Shown one piece after another: positions 1 to 7,230 of a DNA stretch of 8,905 nt; position 1 is the stretch's first letter, and each line of letters begins with the position of its first letter. A program made the position numbers and the translations under genes. The notes under the pieces are model-generated. The model was given only the letters and a program-made list of their open reading frames with translations, did no database searches and was not told the origin of the DNA. Source of the stretch: Puniceicoccales bacterium (lineage in GTDB: Bacteria; Verrucomicrobiota; Verrucomicrobiia; Opitutales; UBA953); the NCBI GenBank assembly GCA_031289285.1, contig JAITPT010000113.1, forward strand, positions 1-8,905, written 5' to 3'.

Positions 1-229
1 AGCGCTGAAGGCGCGGCTTCATAATAGCCTATGGCAACGCCATAGGATAATGGGCGGTTTCTCCACTGTGGGCTGTAAGCCCACCTTAACGCAATGGAGG
101 TAGGCGGCGGGAGGCGCGAAGGTGGCGTTCGGAGCGAAGGTTGAGGCGGGCTTACAGCCCGCTGAGAACCCGCCGCTGTGTATCCTATGGCTTCGCCATA
201 GGCTATTATGAAGCCGCGCCTTCAGCGCT
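1..229. repeat. 229-bp imperfect palindrome with nested hairpins
   Basis: Positions 1-49 and 181-229 are reverse complements apart from two positions, and the arms continue inward with small gaps to about 90 and 141. Each arm carries two smaller perfect hairpins with 3-nt loops: cctatggc-aac-gccatagg (28-46) and gtgggct-gta-agcccac (68-84) on the left; gcgggct-tac-agcccgc (146-162) and cctatggc-ttc-gccatagg (184-202) on the right. The central 50 bp or so is unpaired. No convincing reading frame is present. Position 1 already pairs with 229, so the palindrome may extend beyond the window start. It looks like two head-to-head copies of a REP-like element or one MITE-like palindrome; no transposase is visible. 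Confidence 0.85.
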
Positions 230-234
230 CCAAG

Positions 235-415
235 CCACATGTGGTTTCAGAAATGCCCTTCGTATTTTGGGCACTACCTGAACGGTATTGGACTAAAACC
301 CCGTGCTACCGACATTTCGTCCCTACGGGACGGGAGATGCACCAACCCCAAATTTATTTTTAGGAGTGCATTGTGAAAAATAAGGGTCAGCTACTTGCGA
401 GACGCTACAGTAGCG
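235..415. repeat. Non-coding stretch with small hairpins
   Basis: No gene is visible between the terminal palindrome and the terminator. The stretch holds several short dyads: the 10-bp palindrome ccacatgtgg (235-244), tgccc/gggca (254-258 with 269-273), cgtccc-tac-gggacg (318-332), ttattttt/aaaaataa (about 354-361 with 376-383) and cgctac-a-gtagcg (403-415). The 318-332 hairpin has the same short-stem, 3-nt-loop form as hairpins in other repeats of this window and looks like a dispersed repeat, but no second copy lies in the window. Confidence 0.5.
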
Positions 416-418
416 AGG

Positions 419-464
419 AACCACAAAAAGAGACAGGCGCGGTGGCCTGTCTCTTTTTGTGGTT
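419..464. terminator. Bidirectional intrinsic terminator after glnN
   Basis: A perfect 20-bp inverted repeat (419-438 with 445-464) encloses a 6-nt loop (439-444, gcggtg). The base of the stem is A/T-rich with an a5 run in one arm and a t5 run in the other, so a GC-containing upper stem followed by a U tract forms on either strand. It lies about 50 bp past the glnN stop codon and is the obvious 3' end for that leftward transcript. Confidence 0.8.
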
Positions 465-514
465 TGTGTTGATACGGGGTCGTGGGGTTGGAGGGCTTGT
501 CTCCGCATAGGTGC

Positions 515-2677
515 TTAGCGCAGGAAGAGAAGCTCTTGGTAAGAGGGTAGAGGCCAGAGGTCGTCGGCGATAAGCTCTTCTAAACTGTCGGCGATTTCAC
601 GCACTTTTTCTACAGCAGGCAAAACTTTGTCGCGTCCGAAAATGGCATTCTTCTTGGCGTTTTCACCAGCTTTGAGTTCTTCGCGAAGGACGTTTAATTC
701 ATCAAGCGCGGGGACAAGCCCAGTGGCAAGCGCAGAGACTTTTTCAAGCACGCCGTCTTCGAGACCAGAGGCTTTTAACTCTGTGATATAACGGATGGCA
801 GCAGGATAAATCTGCGTGCGCCCGATTTCGAGTGTGAGTTTCGATTCAGAACGAATGGAGTGAACGTAAGATTCGTAACTAAGCTCTTCGCGAGATTCAA
901 GCTCACGCTTGGTCAAAACATTCTGGCGTTTGAACGCATCCACCGTGCTTTTTAAGGTGACTTGCGGGAGTGCTTCCGGCGTAGATTTTAGGTTGAGGAG
1001 TCCGCGTTTAGCAGCCTCGGCTGTCCATTCTTCAGAGTAACCGTTGCCATTGAAAATAATTTTACCGTGCTCCGTTAAAACTTCTTTGAAGAGTTCTTGA
1101 AGCGCGACATCGAGTTTCTTCGGGTCGCCTTTGGTTTCCTTTTCGATGCGGTCTGCAAAGTATTGGAGAGAGTCGGCGACGATGGTGTTGAGGAGGAAGA
1201 GCGGGCCGGCAATAGAGAAGGTAGAACCGACGGCGCGGAACTCAAACTTGTTCCCAGTGAACGCAAACGGCGAGGTGCGGTTGCGGTCACCAGCGTCTTT
1301 GGAGAGGGCAGGGAGAGCGTTCACTCCGACGTTGAGCACTCCGTTCCTCTTCTTCGAGGCGACTGCGAAACCTTTGGCAGAGAGTTGCGCGAAAATTTCT
1401 CCAAGCTGTTCGCCAAGATAAATAGAAATGATGGCGGGCGGTGCTTCGTTGGCACCGAGGCGGTAGTCGTTGCCTGCACTGGCGACAAAGGCGCGCAAGA
1501 CGCCTTGGTGCAGATTGACGGCGCGGATGACAGCGGTGGCAAAGATGAGGAACAGTTTGTTGTCGTGCGGTGCTTCGCCGGGTTCGAGCAAGTTGCCGAC
1601 TTTGGCACTGCCAAGCGACCAGTTGAGGTGTTTGCCGCTGCCGTTGACACCCGCAAAGGGTTTCTCTGCAAGGAGGCAAACGAGGCCGTGACGACGGGCA
1701 ACTTTTTTCAGGATAATCATCACCAATTGTTGGTGGTCGTGCGCGACGTTGGCGGTTTCAAAAATAGGCGCGACTTCGTATTGGCCGGGCGCGACTTCGT
1801 TGTGGCGAGTTTTGAGCGGGATGGCGAGTTTGAAGGCTTCGCGCTCGACCTCCATCATAAACGCAAGAACGCGGTCGGGAATAGAACCGAAATACTGGTC
1901 TTCAAACTCTTGTCCGCGGGCGGGCTTGGCGCCGAAGAGTGTGCGCCCGCAAGTGTAGAGGTCGGGGCGCAAGTGGTAGAGGCGCGAGTCCACGAGGAAG
2001 TATTCTTGCTCGGGGCCGGCGGTGGCAGAGATGAAGCCCGGCTCGGCGTCGCCGAAAAGTTTCAAGATGCGCCCAGCCTCTATATTGAGTGCCTGCATAG
2101 AACGCAGAAGCGGCGTTTTTTTGTCGAGCGCTTCCTCTGTCCACGAGACGAAAGCCGTGGGGATACAGAGAGTCGAGCCGTTGACGCCCTCAATAATATA
2201 AGCGGGCGAGGTGACGTCCCACACGGTGTAGCCACGCGCCTCAAAGGTAGCGCGGATGCCTCCGCTTGGAAAAGACGAGGCGTCGGGTTCGCCTTGGATA
2301 AGCGTCTTGCCGGAAAATATGGCGAGAGTTTTGCTCCCGTTGGGTTCGTAGAAGCTGTCGTGCTTTTCGGCGGTGAGGCCAGTTAGCGGATAAAAAACGT
2401 GGGCGTAGTGGGTAGCGCCTTTGGCGATAGCCCAATCTTTCATCGCGGAAGCGACGACATCGGCGACAGCGGGGTCGAGTTTGCCGCCGTTTTCGATAAC
2501 GTTTTTGAGGCTTTTGAAGACTGCTTTGGGGAGCGACTTCTGGATTTTATCCAGCGAGAAGACGTTCGACCCGTAGAGGTCTTCGACCGACTCTTCCTTG
2601 AAGGAAAAAGAGGCCGTAGTTGTAGTGAGGGAGGCGATGCCCTCGATTGCTTTGCGCCGTGCTGCGTTGCCGCTCAT
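515..2677 (-). CDS. glnN: Glutamine synthetase type III (GlnN)
   Basis: ATP-dependent condensation of ammonium with glutamate to give glutamine in the cytoplasm; GSIII enzymes are large homo-oligomers, distinct from the roughly 450-residue GlnA. I read a 720-aa product, within the usual 700-730-residue GSIII range. The ATG at 2677 is chosen because the family-like sequence starts there (MSGNAARRKAIEGIASL); an in-frame ATG at 2776 would add 33 low-complexity residues. Diagnostic motifs: GPEQEYFLVD (from residue 221, with metal-binding glutamates), CGRTLFGAKPARGQE shortly after, RHNEVAPGQYEVAP (from 291), KPFAGVNGSGKHLNWSL (from 339, active-site loop and nucleotide region) and DRNRTSPFAFTGNKFEFRA (from 464). 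The C-terminal region is helical and charged, as in GSIII. No key motif is missing. The stop is TAA and the terminator follows at 464-419. There is no Shine-Dalgarno. By eye, third codon positions, especially in the 3' half of the gene, look less GC-rich than in the peptidase gene; this is an impression, not a count. Confidence 0.97.
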   Translation of the reverse strand: MSGNAARRKAIEGIASLTTTTASFSFKEESVEDLYGSNVFSLDKIQKSLPKAVFKSLKNVIENGGKLDPAVADVVASAMKDWAIAKGATHYAHVFYPLTGLTAEKHDSFYEPNGSKTLAIFSGKTLIQGEPDASSFPSGGIRATFEARGYTVWDVTSPAYIIEGVNGSTLCIPTAFVSWTEEALDKKTPLLRSMQALNIEAGRILKLFGDAEPGFISATAGPEQEYFLVDSRLYHLRPDLYTCGRTLFGAKPARGQEFEDQYFGSIPDRVLAFMMEVEREAFKLAIPLKTRHNEVAPGQYEVAPIFETANVAHDHQQLVMIILKKVARRHGLVCLLAEKPFAGVNGSGKHLNWSLGSAKVGNLLEPGEAPHDNKLFLIFATAVIRAVNLHQGVLRAFVASAGNDYRLGANEAPPAIISIYLGEQLGEIFAQLSAKGFAVASKKRNGVLNVGVNALPALSKDAGDRNRTSPFAFTGNKFEFRAVGSTFSIAGPLFLLNTIVADSLQYFADRIEKETKGDPKKLDVALQELFKEVLTEHGKIIFNGNGYSEEWTAEAAKRGLLNLKSTPEALPQVTLKSTVDAFKRQNVLTKRELESREELSYESYVHSIRSESKLTLEIGRTQIYPAAIRYITELKASGLEDGVLEKVSALATGLVPALDELNVLREELKAGENAKKNAIFGRDKVLPAVEKVREIADSLEELIADDLWPLPSYQELLFLR

Positions 2678-2805
2678 TTGTGTAGGTTTTGTGTAGGTGA
2701 GTTGTGAGATGTTGTGCAAGTTGTGCAAGTTTGCGAGTGTGCGGATAAACGTTTTTCGTTGTTTGTGGAAACACATTTTTCCCCGCGCTTGTGTAAGCAG
2801 GATTC
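2678..2805 (-). promoter_or_regulatory. glnN leader with short direct repeats, no SD
   Basis: Read in the glnN sense, the last 70 bases before the ATG are A/C-rich and built of short direct repeats: acttgcac twice in tandem, then cctacacaaa followed by cctacacaa directly before the ATG, with other CACAA/CACAAC motifs between. No purine-rich Shine-Dalgarno sequence is present. I see no convincing -35/-10 pair. The leader presumably contains the glnN promoter or 5' UTR, but that is inferred from position only. Confidence 0.35.
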
Positions 2806-2825
2806 GTGCCAGAGGGCAAAAACCG

Positions 2826-2940
2826 GCCTCGCGCGCCCGCCCCCGCGCGTAGGGTGGTCATTTTTGGGCGGCGGTGCTCATTTTTGAACAGCGGGCGCGG
2901 GCGGCGGAGGTGGCGGGGCGGAGGGGGTGGTGGGGCAGCA
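2826..2940 (-). promoter_or_regulatory. C-rich tract and GC dyad after the SUI1 gene
   Basis: Read leftward, the RNA just past the SUI1 stop is strongly C-rich and G-poor (2940-2891), a composition known to favour Rho loading. The opposite strand has several closely spaced G runs and could form a G-quadruplex. Two similar segments, both containing catttttg, follow at 2857-2889. A GC dyad (cgcgcg at 2830-2835 and 2844-2849) with a T5 run shortly after in the leftward sense could act as a weak intrinsic terminator. The region plausibly separates SUI1 and glnN transcripts; none of the three readings is certain. Confidence 0.3.
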
Positions 2941-2948
2941 TTCTTCAC

Positions 2949-3488
2949 TCAAAACAGCGAGGAACCTTTGTTTTTTGGCGTGAGTGCCGGAGGAATGATT
3001 GGGAGTTTTTGCGCGAGCCATTTTTGGAGGCGAGCGCGGGTGTCGCCTTGGATTTCTATGGTGTGGGTGTCGGGGGAGGTTGTGCCGCCGACACCGAGGG
3101 TGCGTTTTAGTTCGCGCAAAAGGGTTTCGCGTTGTTGGGGTGTTAAATCGGTGATGCCAGAACCAAAGAGGACGGTGACAGTTTTGCCGCTGCGGCCAGA
3201 TTTCTCGATGCGTAGGTGGACTTTGCCGGAGATGGCGATGAGGGCGGGGGCGGGGGCCGCCGCTGGTGCCGCCAGTGGTGCTGGCGGCGGCGGGGGCGCG
3301 GGATGTTTCGGGCTGACTGCGCTACGCTGCTTCAACGCCGGTTGTGGCGATGGCGATGGTGGCGGCGGCTGCGCCGCCGCCGCCAGCACACAGACAGGAT
3401 TGTCTGTGCTACACTGGAAGAGCGGTTGAGTTAGTGCGGTGTCGCTGTTGATAGAAACCCGCTTCGCTGTTTTTTGCAGTTTTGCCAT
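2949..3488 (-). CDS. SUI1/eIF1-like (YciH-type) translation factor
   Basis: A 179-aa protein with a C-terminal SUI1 domain (about residues 89-162), the eIF1/YciH fold that acts on the small ribosomal subunit in start-codon or initiator-tRNA discrimination; the bacterial role is less well defined. Motifs seen: RIEKSGRSGKTVTVLFG (94-110), LKRTLGVGGT (127-136) and IEIQGDTRARLQKWL (144-158), which match YciH-like LGVGG and IEIQGD blocks. Residues 1-24 (basic, then KRVSINSDTALTQPLF) resemble the short N-terminal segment of bacterial homologues. Residues 25-88 are a Pro/Ala linker, longer than in E. coli YciH (about 108 aa in total), and residues 25-34 are encoded by a dispersed palindromic repeat. 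It begins 25 bp after the oxidoreductase stop, in the same direction, so cotranscription is likely. No SD precedes the ATG. An internal start after the linker cannot be excluded, but the family-like N-terminus argues for this one. Confidence 0.85.
   Translation of the reverse strand: MAKLQKTAKRVSINSDTALTQPLFQCSTDNPVCVLAAAAQPPPPSPSPQPALKQRSAVSPKHPAPPPPPAPLAAPAAAPAPALIAISGKVHLRIEKSGRSGKTVTVLFGSGITDLTPQQRETLLRELKRTLGVGGTTSPDTHTIEIQGDTRARLQKWLAQKLPIIPPALTPKNKGSSLF
3387..3417. repeat. Dispersed palindromic repeat inside the SUI1 gene
   Basis: A perfect 8-bp stem with 4-nt loop, cacagaca-ggat-tgtctgtg (3389-3408), followed by ctacactg. The 22 bases from 3395 to 3416 match 7289-7310, downstream of the peptidase gene, with one mismatch. 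Here the element is read as QCSTDNPVCV within the SUI1 protein linker, without stop or frameshift. Its length and Cys content differ from the Pro/Ala linker around it, which supports insertion into the gene. Confidence 0.8.
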
Positions 3489-3513
3489 TGGCGTTGGCGT
3501 TTTGCGCCGTCGC

Positions 3514-4845
3514 CTACGAGAGGAAACCTTCGCGGGCGGGCGGTGCTTTCACGAGGCGGTTTGCTTCGGCATCGTTGATGAACTCGCCTTTGGCGGGGTC
3601 CCATTCGAGGGAGCGTCCGAGGCGTTGCGCGATGACGCCCAACAGCATGACTTCCGAGAACGGGCCAGAATAGGCGAAGTCGGAAACCGCTTTTTTGCCG
3701 TTGCGGATGGCGTCCACCCAATTGCGGTAGTGGTTGGCGTCGGGCACACGGGCGTATTTTTGCGGGACTTTTTTGTCGAGGAACTGCTTCTGTTTTTCGG
3801 AGGGGAAGGTGACGATGCGGTCGCCGTTTTCGCCGGTTCCGAAAGAGAAGTCAGACGCCTTGAAATACGAGCCGCTGCCGTCATTGAGCCCGCGTGCTTC
3901 GGGCGGTTGTTTGTCGCGGGGAACGCCGTCGAGCCACGTGAGTTTGATGGGGCCGCGTCGGTCGGTTTTCGGGAAATAGAAGGTGATGCTGCTGCTATTG
4001 GGGAATGCGACGGGGCTTTTGCCGGAGACCTTCACTTCGATTTTGGTCGGGAGGCCGAGGCCGAGGATGTAGTTAGCGGGGTTGAGGACGTGCGCCGCCA
4101 TGTCGCCGAGTGCGCCGCAACCGAAGGCGTAGTAGCCGCGCCACGCGAAACTGTGGAGGCCGTCGCGGTAGGGGATTTTTTCGGAACAGCCGAGCCAGAG
4201 ATCCCAGTTGAGATTTTTCGGCGTGGGTTTTTCGGGGTTGTAAGCGTCCTTCCCTTGCGGCCAGACGGGGCGGTTCGTCCATGCGAGCACCTCGGTGACT
4301 TCGCCGAAGAGGCCGGCTTCATACCATTCGCGCAGGGTGCGGATTTGCGGGCGCGAATTGCCCTGATTGCCCATCTGCGAGACGATGCCTTTCTCGGCAG
4401 CGAGCTTCGCGAGGCGGCGGGTCTGGTCAACCGTGTGCGTCAGCGGCTTCTGCACATAGACGTGTTTGCCGAGCTGGACGGCGGCGTATGCCACCGAGAA
4501 GTGCATGTGGTCGGGGATGGTGACGGACACGGCGTCAATGTCTTTGCCGAGTTTGTCGAACATCTCGCGGTAGTCGGCAAACGCTTTGGCGTCTTTGAAA
4601 CTGCGTTTGTGGGCGGCCTGCAAACGGCGCGAGTCCACATCGCAAATGCCGATGACCTTTGTGCCACAGCGGGCGATGGCGGTGGAGTCGCCAGCACCTT
4701 GGCCGCCGACGCCGACACAGGCGACGTTGATGCGGTTGCTGGGCGCGTTTGCGCCGCGCAGGAAACCGCTCGGCAGGATTAGGAGACCTCCAGCGAGGCC
4801 CGCGTTTTTGAGGAAGTCGCGTCGCGACAAAACAGGTGTGTTCAT
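3514..4845 (-). CDS. Tat-exported Gfo/Idh/MocA family oxidoreductase
   Basis: A 443-aa NAD(P)-dependent oxidoreductase of the glucose-fructose oxidoreductase / inositol dehydrogenase / MocA family; these usually act on sugars, polyols or their derivatives, and the substrate here is not deducible. The N-terminus has a twin-arginine signal, SRRDFLKNAGLAGGLLIL (residues 7-24), ending near GANA (31-34), so the folded, cofactor-loaded enzyme is probably exported. The Rossmann glycine motif is VGVGGQG (44-50), with ICDVD (67-71) ending the second strand. QKPLTHT (132-138) is this subfamily's form of the EKP motif, Lys133 being the catalytic-type lysine. GALGDMAAH (244-252) carries the conserved histidine, and NHYRNWVDAIRNGK (371-384) and the EANR...REGF end match the C-terminal part. 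The frame stays open upstream to 5259, but the Tat signal fixes the start at 4845. No SD is visible. Stop TAG. Confidence 0.95.
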   Translation of the reverse strand: MNTPVLSRRDFLKNAGLAGGLLILPSGFLRGANAPSNRINVACVGVGGQGAGDSTAIARCGTKVIGICDVDSRRLQAAHKRSFKDAKAFADYREMFDKLGKDIDAVSVTIPDHMHFSVAYAAVQLGKHVYVQKPLTHTVDQTRRLAKLAAEKGIVSQMGNQGNSRPQIRTLREWYEAGLFGEVTEVLAWTNRPVWPQGKDAYNPEKPTPKNLNWDLWLGCSEKIPYRDGLHSFAWRGYYAFGCGALGDMAAHVLNPANYILGLGLPTKIEVKVSGKSPVAFPNSSSITFYFPKTDRRGPIKLTWLDGVPRDKQPPEARGLNDGSGSYFKASDFSFGTGENGDRIVTFPSEKQKQFLDKKVPQKYARVPDANHYRNWVDAIRNGKKAVSDFAYSGPFSEVMLLGVIAQRLGRSLEWDPAKGEFINDAEANRLVKAPPAREGFLS

Positions 4846-5017
4846 GGTGATTAACGGTGAGTGGGAAAGGGGTAGGGTAACAGGGACGGCGGCAGAAAGT
4901 TCCCGCGTCGCGCCACGCTGCCACGCCGTTTGCCGCGCCGACCGCCAGTCGCGCCGCGCCGCGCTGCGGAGGTTTTTGGTTTCTTGTTTTTTGCTTTTTC
5001 TGTTTCCCTCTTCCGCC
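4846..5017. promoter_or_regulatory. Divergent intergenic region, oxidoreductase/peptidase
   Basis: This 172-bp gap separates two divergently transcribed genes and must carry promoters for both unless transcription starts inside a neighbour. The middle (about 4900-4970) is very GC-rich with repeated cgcgcc motifs; the peptidase-proximal 45 bp are T-rich on the plus strand. I find no convincing -35/-10 pair and no SD on either side: the peptidase ATG is preceded by a pyrimidine run (tccctcttccgcc), the oxidoreductase ATG by ccgttaatcacc. Confidence 0.4.
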
Positions 5018-7168
5018 ATGTCCGAGCCACACCCGTTCCTCTCCCAAGATTTTCTCATCCGCTGGAGCCGTCTCTCCGCTGCCGCCGTCGAAGCCGACAT
5101 CGCGCTCGCGCTCCGAAACGCCGCAGCTGCCGTTGAGGCTGTCGCCGCGCAGCCTGCCGCGCCTACCTTCGCCAACACCGTGCTCGCGCTCGCCGATGCC
5201 ACCCGCGAGCTTGGCCTCACGTGGGCGAAGGTCGAGCACCTCGCCTCGGTGCTCAACACGCCGGAGTTTCGCGAAGTTCACAACAAAGTCTTGCCGGAGG
5301 TGACGGCGTTTCTGACGGGCGTCACGCTCAACCCGCGTCTGTGGGCTGCGCTAAAAACCTTCGCTGCCACGCCAGCCGCTGCCGCGCTCGTCGGCGTCGA
5401 ACGTCGCCTGCTCGACGAGACGCTTGCCGACTTCGCAGAGGGCGGCGCGGACTTGCCGGAGGACGGGCGCAAACGCCTCGAGACCCTCAACGCCGAGCTG
5501 GCGCGGCTCGCCCAGAAATACACCGAGAACGTCCTCGACGCCACAAACGCGTGGGAAAAAATCGTGACGGATAAGGCGCTCCTCGCCGGCTTGCCCGAGA
5601 GCGCGTTGGCGGCGGCGGCGGAGTCTGCCAAGGCAAAAGGGCGCGACGGCGCATGGCGGTTCACGCTCCACGCGCCCTCGCTTTTGCCAGTGTTGCAATA
5701 CGCGGAAAACGATGCCCTGCGCCGCGAATGCTGGGAGGCTTCGGCGCGGGTCGGTGCCGTCGGCGAGTGGGATAACTCCGCGCTCGTCTGGCAAATCCTC
5801 GCACTGCGGCACGAAAAAGCGCGCCTCCTCGGCAAGGAAAACTTCGCAGACTTCGCGACCTCACGCCGCATGGTCAAAAGTGGCGCGAACGCCCTGCGCT
5901 TCGTCGAAGACCTCTACCGTCGCGTGAAAAAACACTTCGACCGCGAGACCTCCGAACTCGAGTTTTTCAAAAAAGAAAAAACCGTCGCGACGGACAACGC
6001 GATTAGCGGCGGCGCGGACAACGGTGGTGGGCGGCTTGCCCCTTGGGAACTCGCCTACTGGGCGGAACGCCAGCGTCGCGAAAAACTCGGTTTCGACTCC
6101 GAGGCCTTGCGCCCCTACCTGCCAATAGGCGGCGTGATTGACGGCATGTTTGCAATCTTCGGAAAACTCTTCGGCATCCGCGTCGTCGGGCGTGACACCA
6201 TTTTCGCCGACGCCCAAACTGGCGCGACCTCCCTCTTGCGTTCCGACGCCGCCTCGCGCTCCGACGCCCTGCCCGTCGAGGTCTGGCATCCCGAAGTCAA
6301 GTATTACGAGGTCTTCGACGGCGGCACGCACCTCGGCTCCTTCTACACCGATTGGCACCCGCGTGAGACCAAACGCGGCGGCGCGTGGATGAACTTTCTC
6401 AACACTGGCGGACCTCGCCCAGACGGTGCGCGCGCCCCGCACCTCGGCCTCATCTGCGGCAACTTCACGCCCGGCGTCGGCGGCGCAGAGCCGCACCTGA
6501 CGCACGACGAGGCACTCACCATCTTTCACGAGTTCGGCCACCTCCTCCACCACATCCTCTCCGAGGTGCCCTTCGAGGCACTCAGCGGCGTGCGCGTCGC
6601 GTGGGACTTTGTCGAGCTGCCCTCGCAACTTTTGGAAAACTGGTGTTGGCAAAAAGAGAGCCTCGCCATCTTCGCACGTCACCGCGAGACCGGCCTACCG
6701 CCGCCCGAAGACCTGTTGAAAAAACTCGCCGCCGATGCCGTCTATCGCGCCGCCACCGCGACATTCCGCCAGCTTGCCCTCGGCAAACTCGACCTTGAGC
6801 TGCACATCCGCCACGAGGAATTAAAAGGGCGCGACCTCGACGACATTTGGAACAACTTCCTCGCCGACTACCAAGTGCCGCTTGCCGCGCCGACGCCCTC
6901 GATGGCGCGGCGTTTTACGCACATCTTCGGCGACGCGACGGGCTACGCGGCGGGCTACTATTCTTACAAATGGGCGGAGGTCTTGGAGGCCGATGTCTTC
7001 ACGCGCTTTTTGCGTGACGGCATTTTGAACGAAAGTGCAGGGCGCGAGTTGCGCGAAAAAATCTTTGCCAAGGGGAACAGTGAACCGCCCGAAAAACTCT
7101 TCCGCGACTTCATGGGCCGCGACCCCGACCCCAACGCCCTCCTCGTCCGCGAGGGTCTGGCGGACTGA
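5018..7168 (+). CDS. M3 family zinc oligopeptidase (oligopeptidase A-like)
   Basis: A 716-aa cytoplasmic zinc metallopeptidase of family M3 (thimet oligopeptidase / PrlC-OpdA / Dcp group), which cleaves short peptides in protein and signal-peptide turnover. Zinc site: HEFGH at residues 504-508 with His504 and His508 as ligands and Glu505 as catalytic base; the third ligand is Glu533 in DFVELPSQ. The substrate-side block HIFGDATGYAAGYYSYKWAEVLEADVF starts at 635 and carries the GYxxGYYSY tyrosines. Residues 1-450 form the mainly helical N-terminal domain. It is somewhat longer than E. coli OpdA (680 aa); possible extra loops lie near residues 322-338 (Gly/Asn-rich) and 400-418. The ATG at 5018 begins MSEPHPFLSQDFLIRW, which resembles the start of related proteins; the frame stays open upstream without homology. 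No signal peptide. It is transcribed divergently from the oxidoreductase and followed by a terminator at 7344-7364. OpdA rather than Dcp is likely but not proven. Confidence 0.95.
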   Translation: MSEPHPFLSQDFLIRWSRLSAAAVEADIALALRNAAAAVEAVAAQPAAPTFANTVLALADATRELGLTWAKVEHLASVLNTPEFREVHNKVLPEVTAFLTGVTLNPRLWAALKTFAATPAAAALVGVERRLLDETLADFAEGGADLPEDGRKRLETLNAELARLAQKYTENVLDATNAWEKIVTDKALLAGLPESALAAAAESAKAKGRDGAWRFTLHAPSLLPVLQYAENDALRRECWEASARVGAVGEWDNSALVWQILALRHEKARLLGKENFADFATSRRMVKSGANALRFVEDLYRRVKKHFDRETSELEFFKKEKTVATDNAISGGADNGGGRLAPWELAYWAERQRREKLGFDSEALRPYLPIGGVIDGMFAIFGKLFGIRVVGRDTIFADAQTGATSLLRSDAASRSDALPVEVWHPEVKYYEVFDGGTHLGSFYTDWHPRETKRGGAWMNFLNTGGPRPDGARAPHLGLICGNFTPGVGGAEPHLTHDEALTIFHEFGHLLHHILSEVPFEALSGVRVAWDFVELPSQLLENWCWQKESLAIFARHRETGLPPPEDLLKKLAADAVYRAATATFRQLALGKLDLELHIRHEELKGRDLDDIWNNFLADYQVPLAAPTPSMARRFTHIFGDATGYAAGYYSYKWAEVLEADVFTRFLRDGILNESAGRELREKIFAKGNSEPPEKLFRDFMGRDPDPNALLVREGLAD

Positions 7169-7177
7169 TGCGATTTC

Positions 7178-7213
7178 GCGGGTGTGGCGGGTGTGGCGGA
7201 CGCGGCGGGTGTG
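7178..7213. repeat. 9-bp tandem repeat, four units
   Basis: Four 9-bp units directly after the peptidase stop codon: gcgggtgtg, gcgggtgtg, gcggacgcg, gcgggtgtg. The third unit differs at three positions. It is a minisatellite-like tract and could vary in copy number between strains. Confidence 0.8.
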
Positions 7214-7230
7214 CGCAGCGCACTCGCAAG

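Noticed and set aside
1097..2386. 429-codon open frame on the plus strand
   Set aside because: It lies wholly antisense to glnN, whose protein has many family motifs; the plus-strand product shows no domain.
3439..4782. 447-codon open frame on the plus strand
   Set aside because: Antisense to the Gfo/Idh/MocA gene and rich in Val/Glu/Gly/Ala from the complementary codon bias; no motif or domain.
4846..5259. Upstream in-frame extension of the oxidoreductase to 5259
   Set aside because: It would overlap the peptidase start and place 138 residues before a clear Tat signal peptide.
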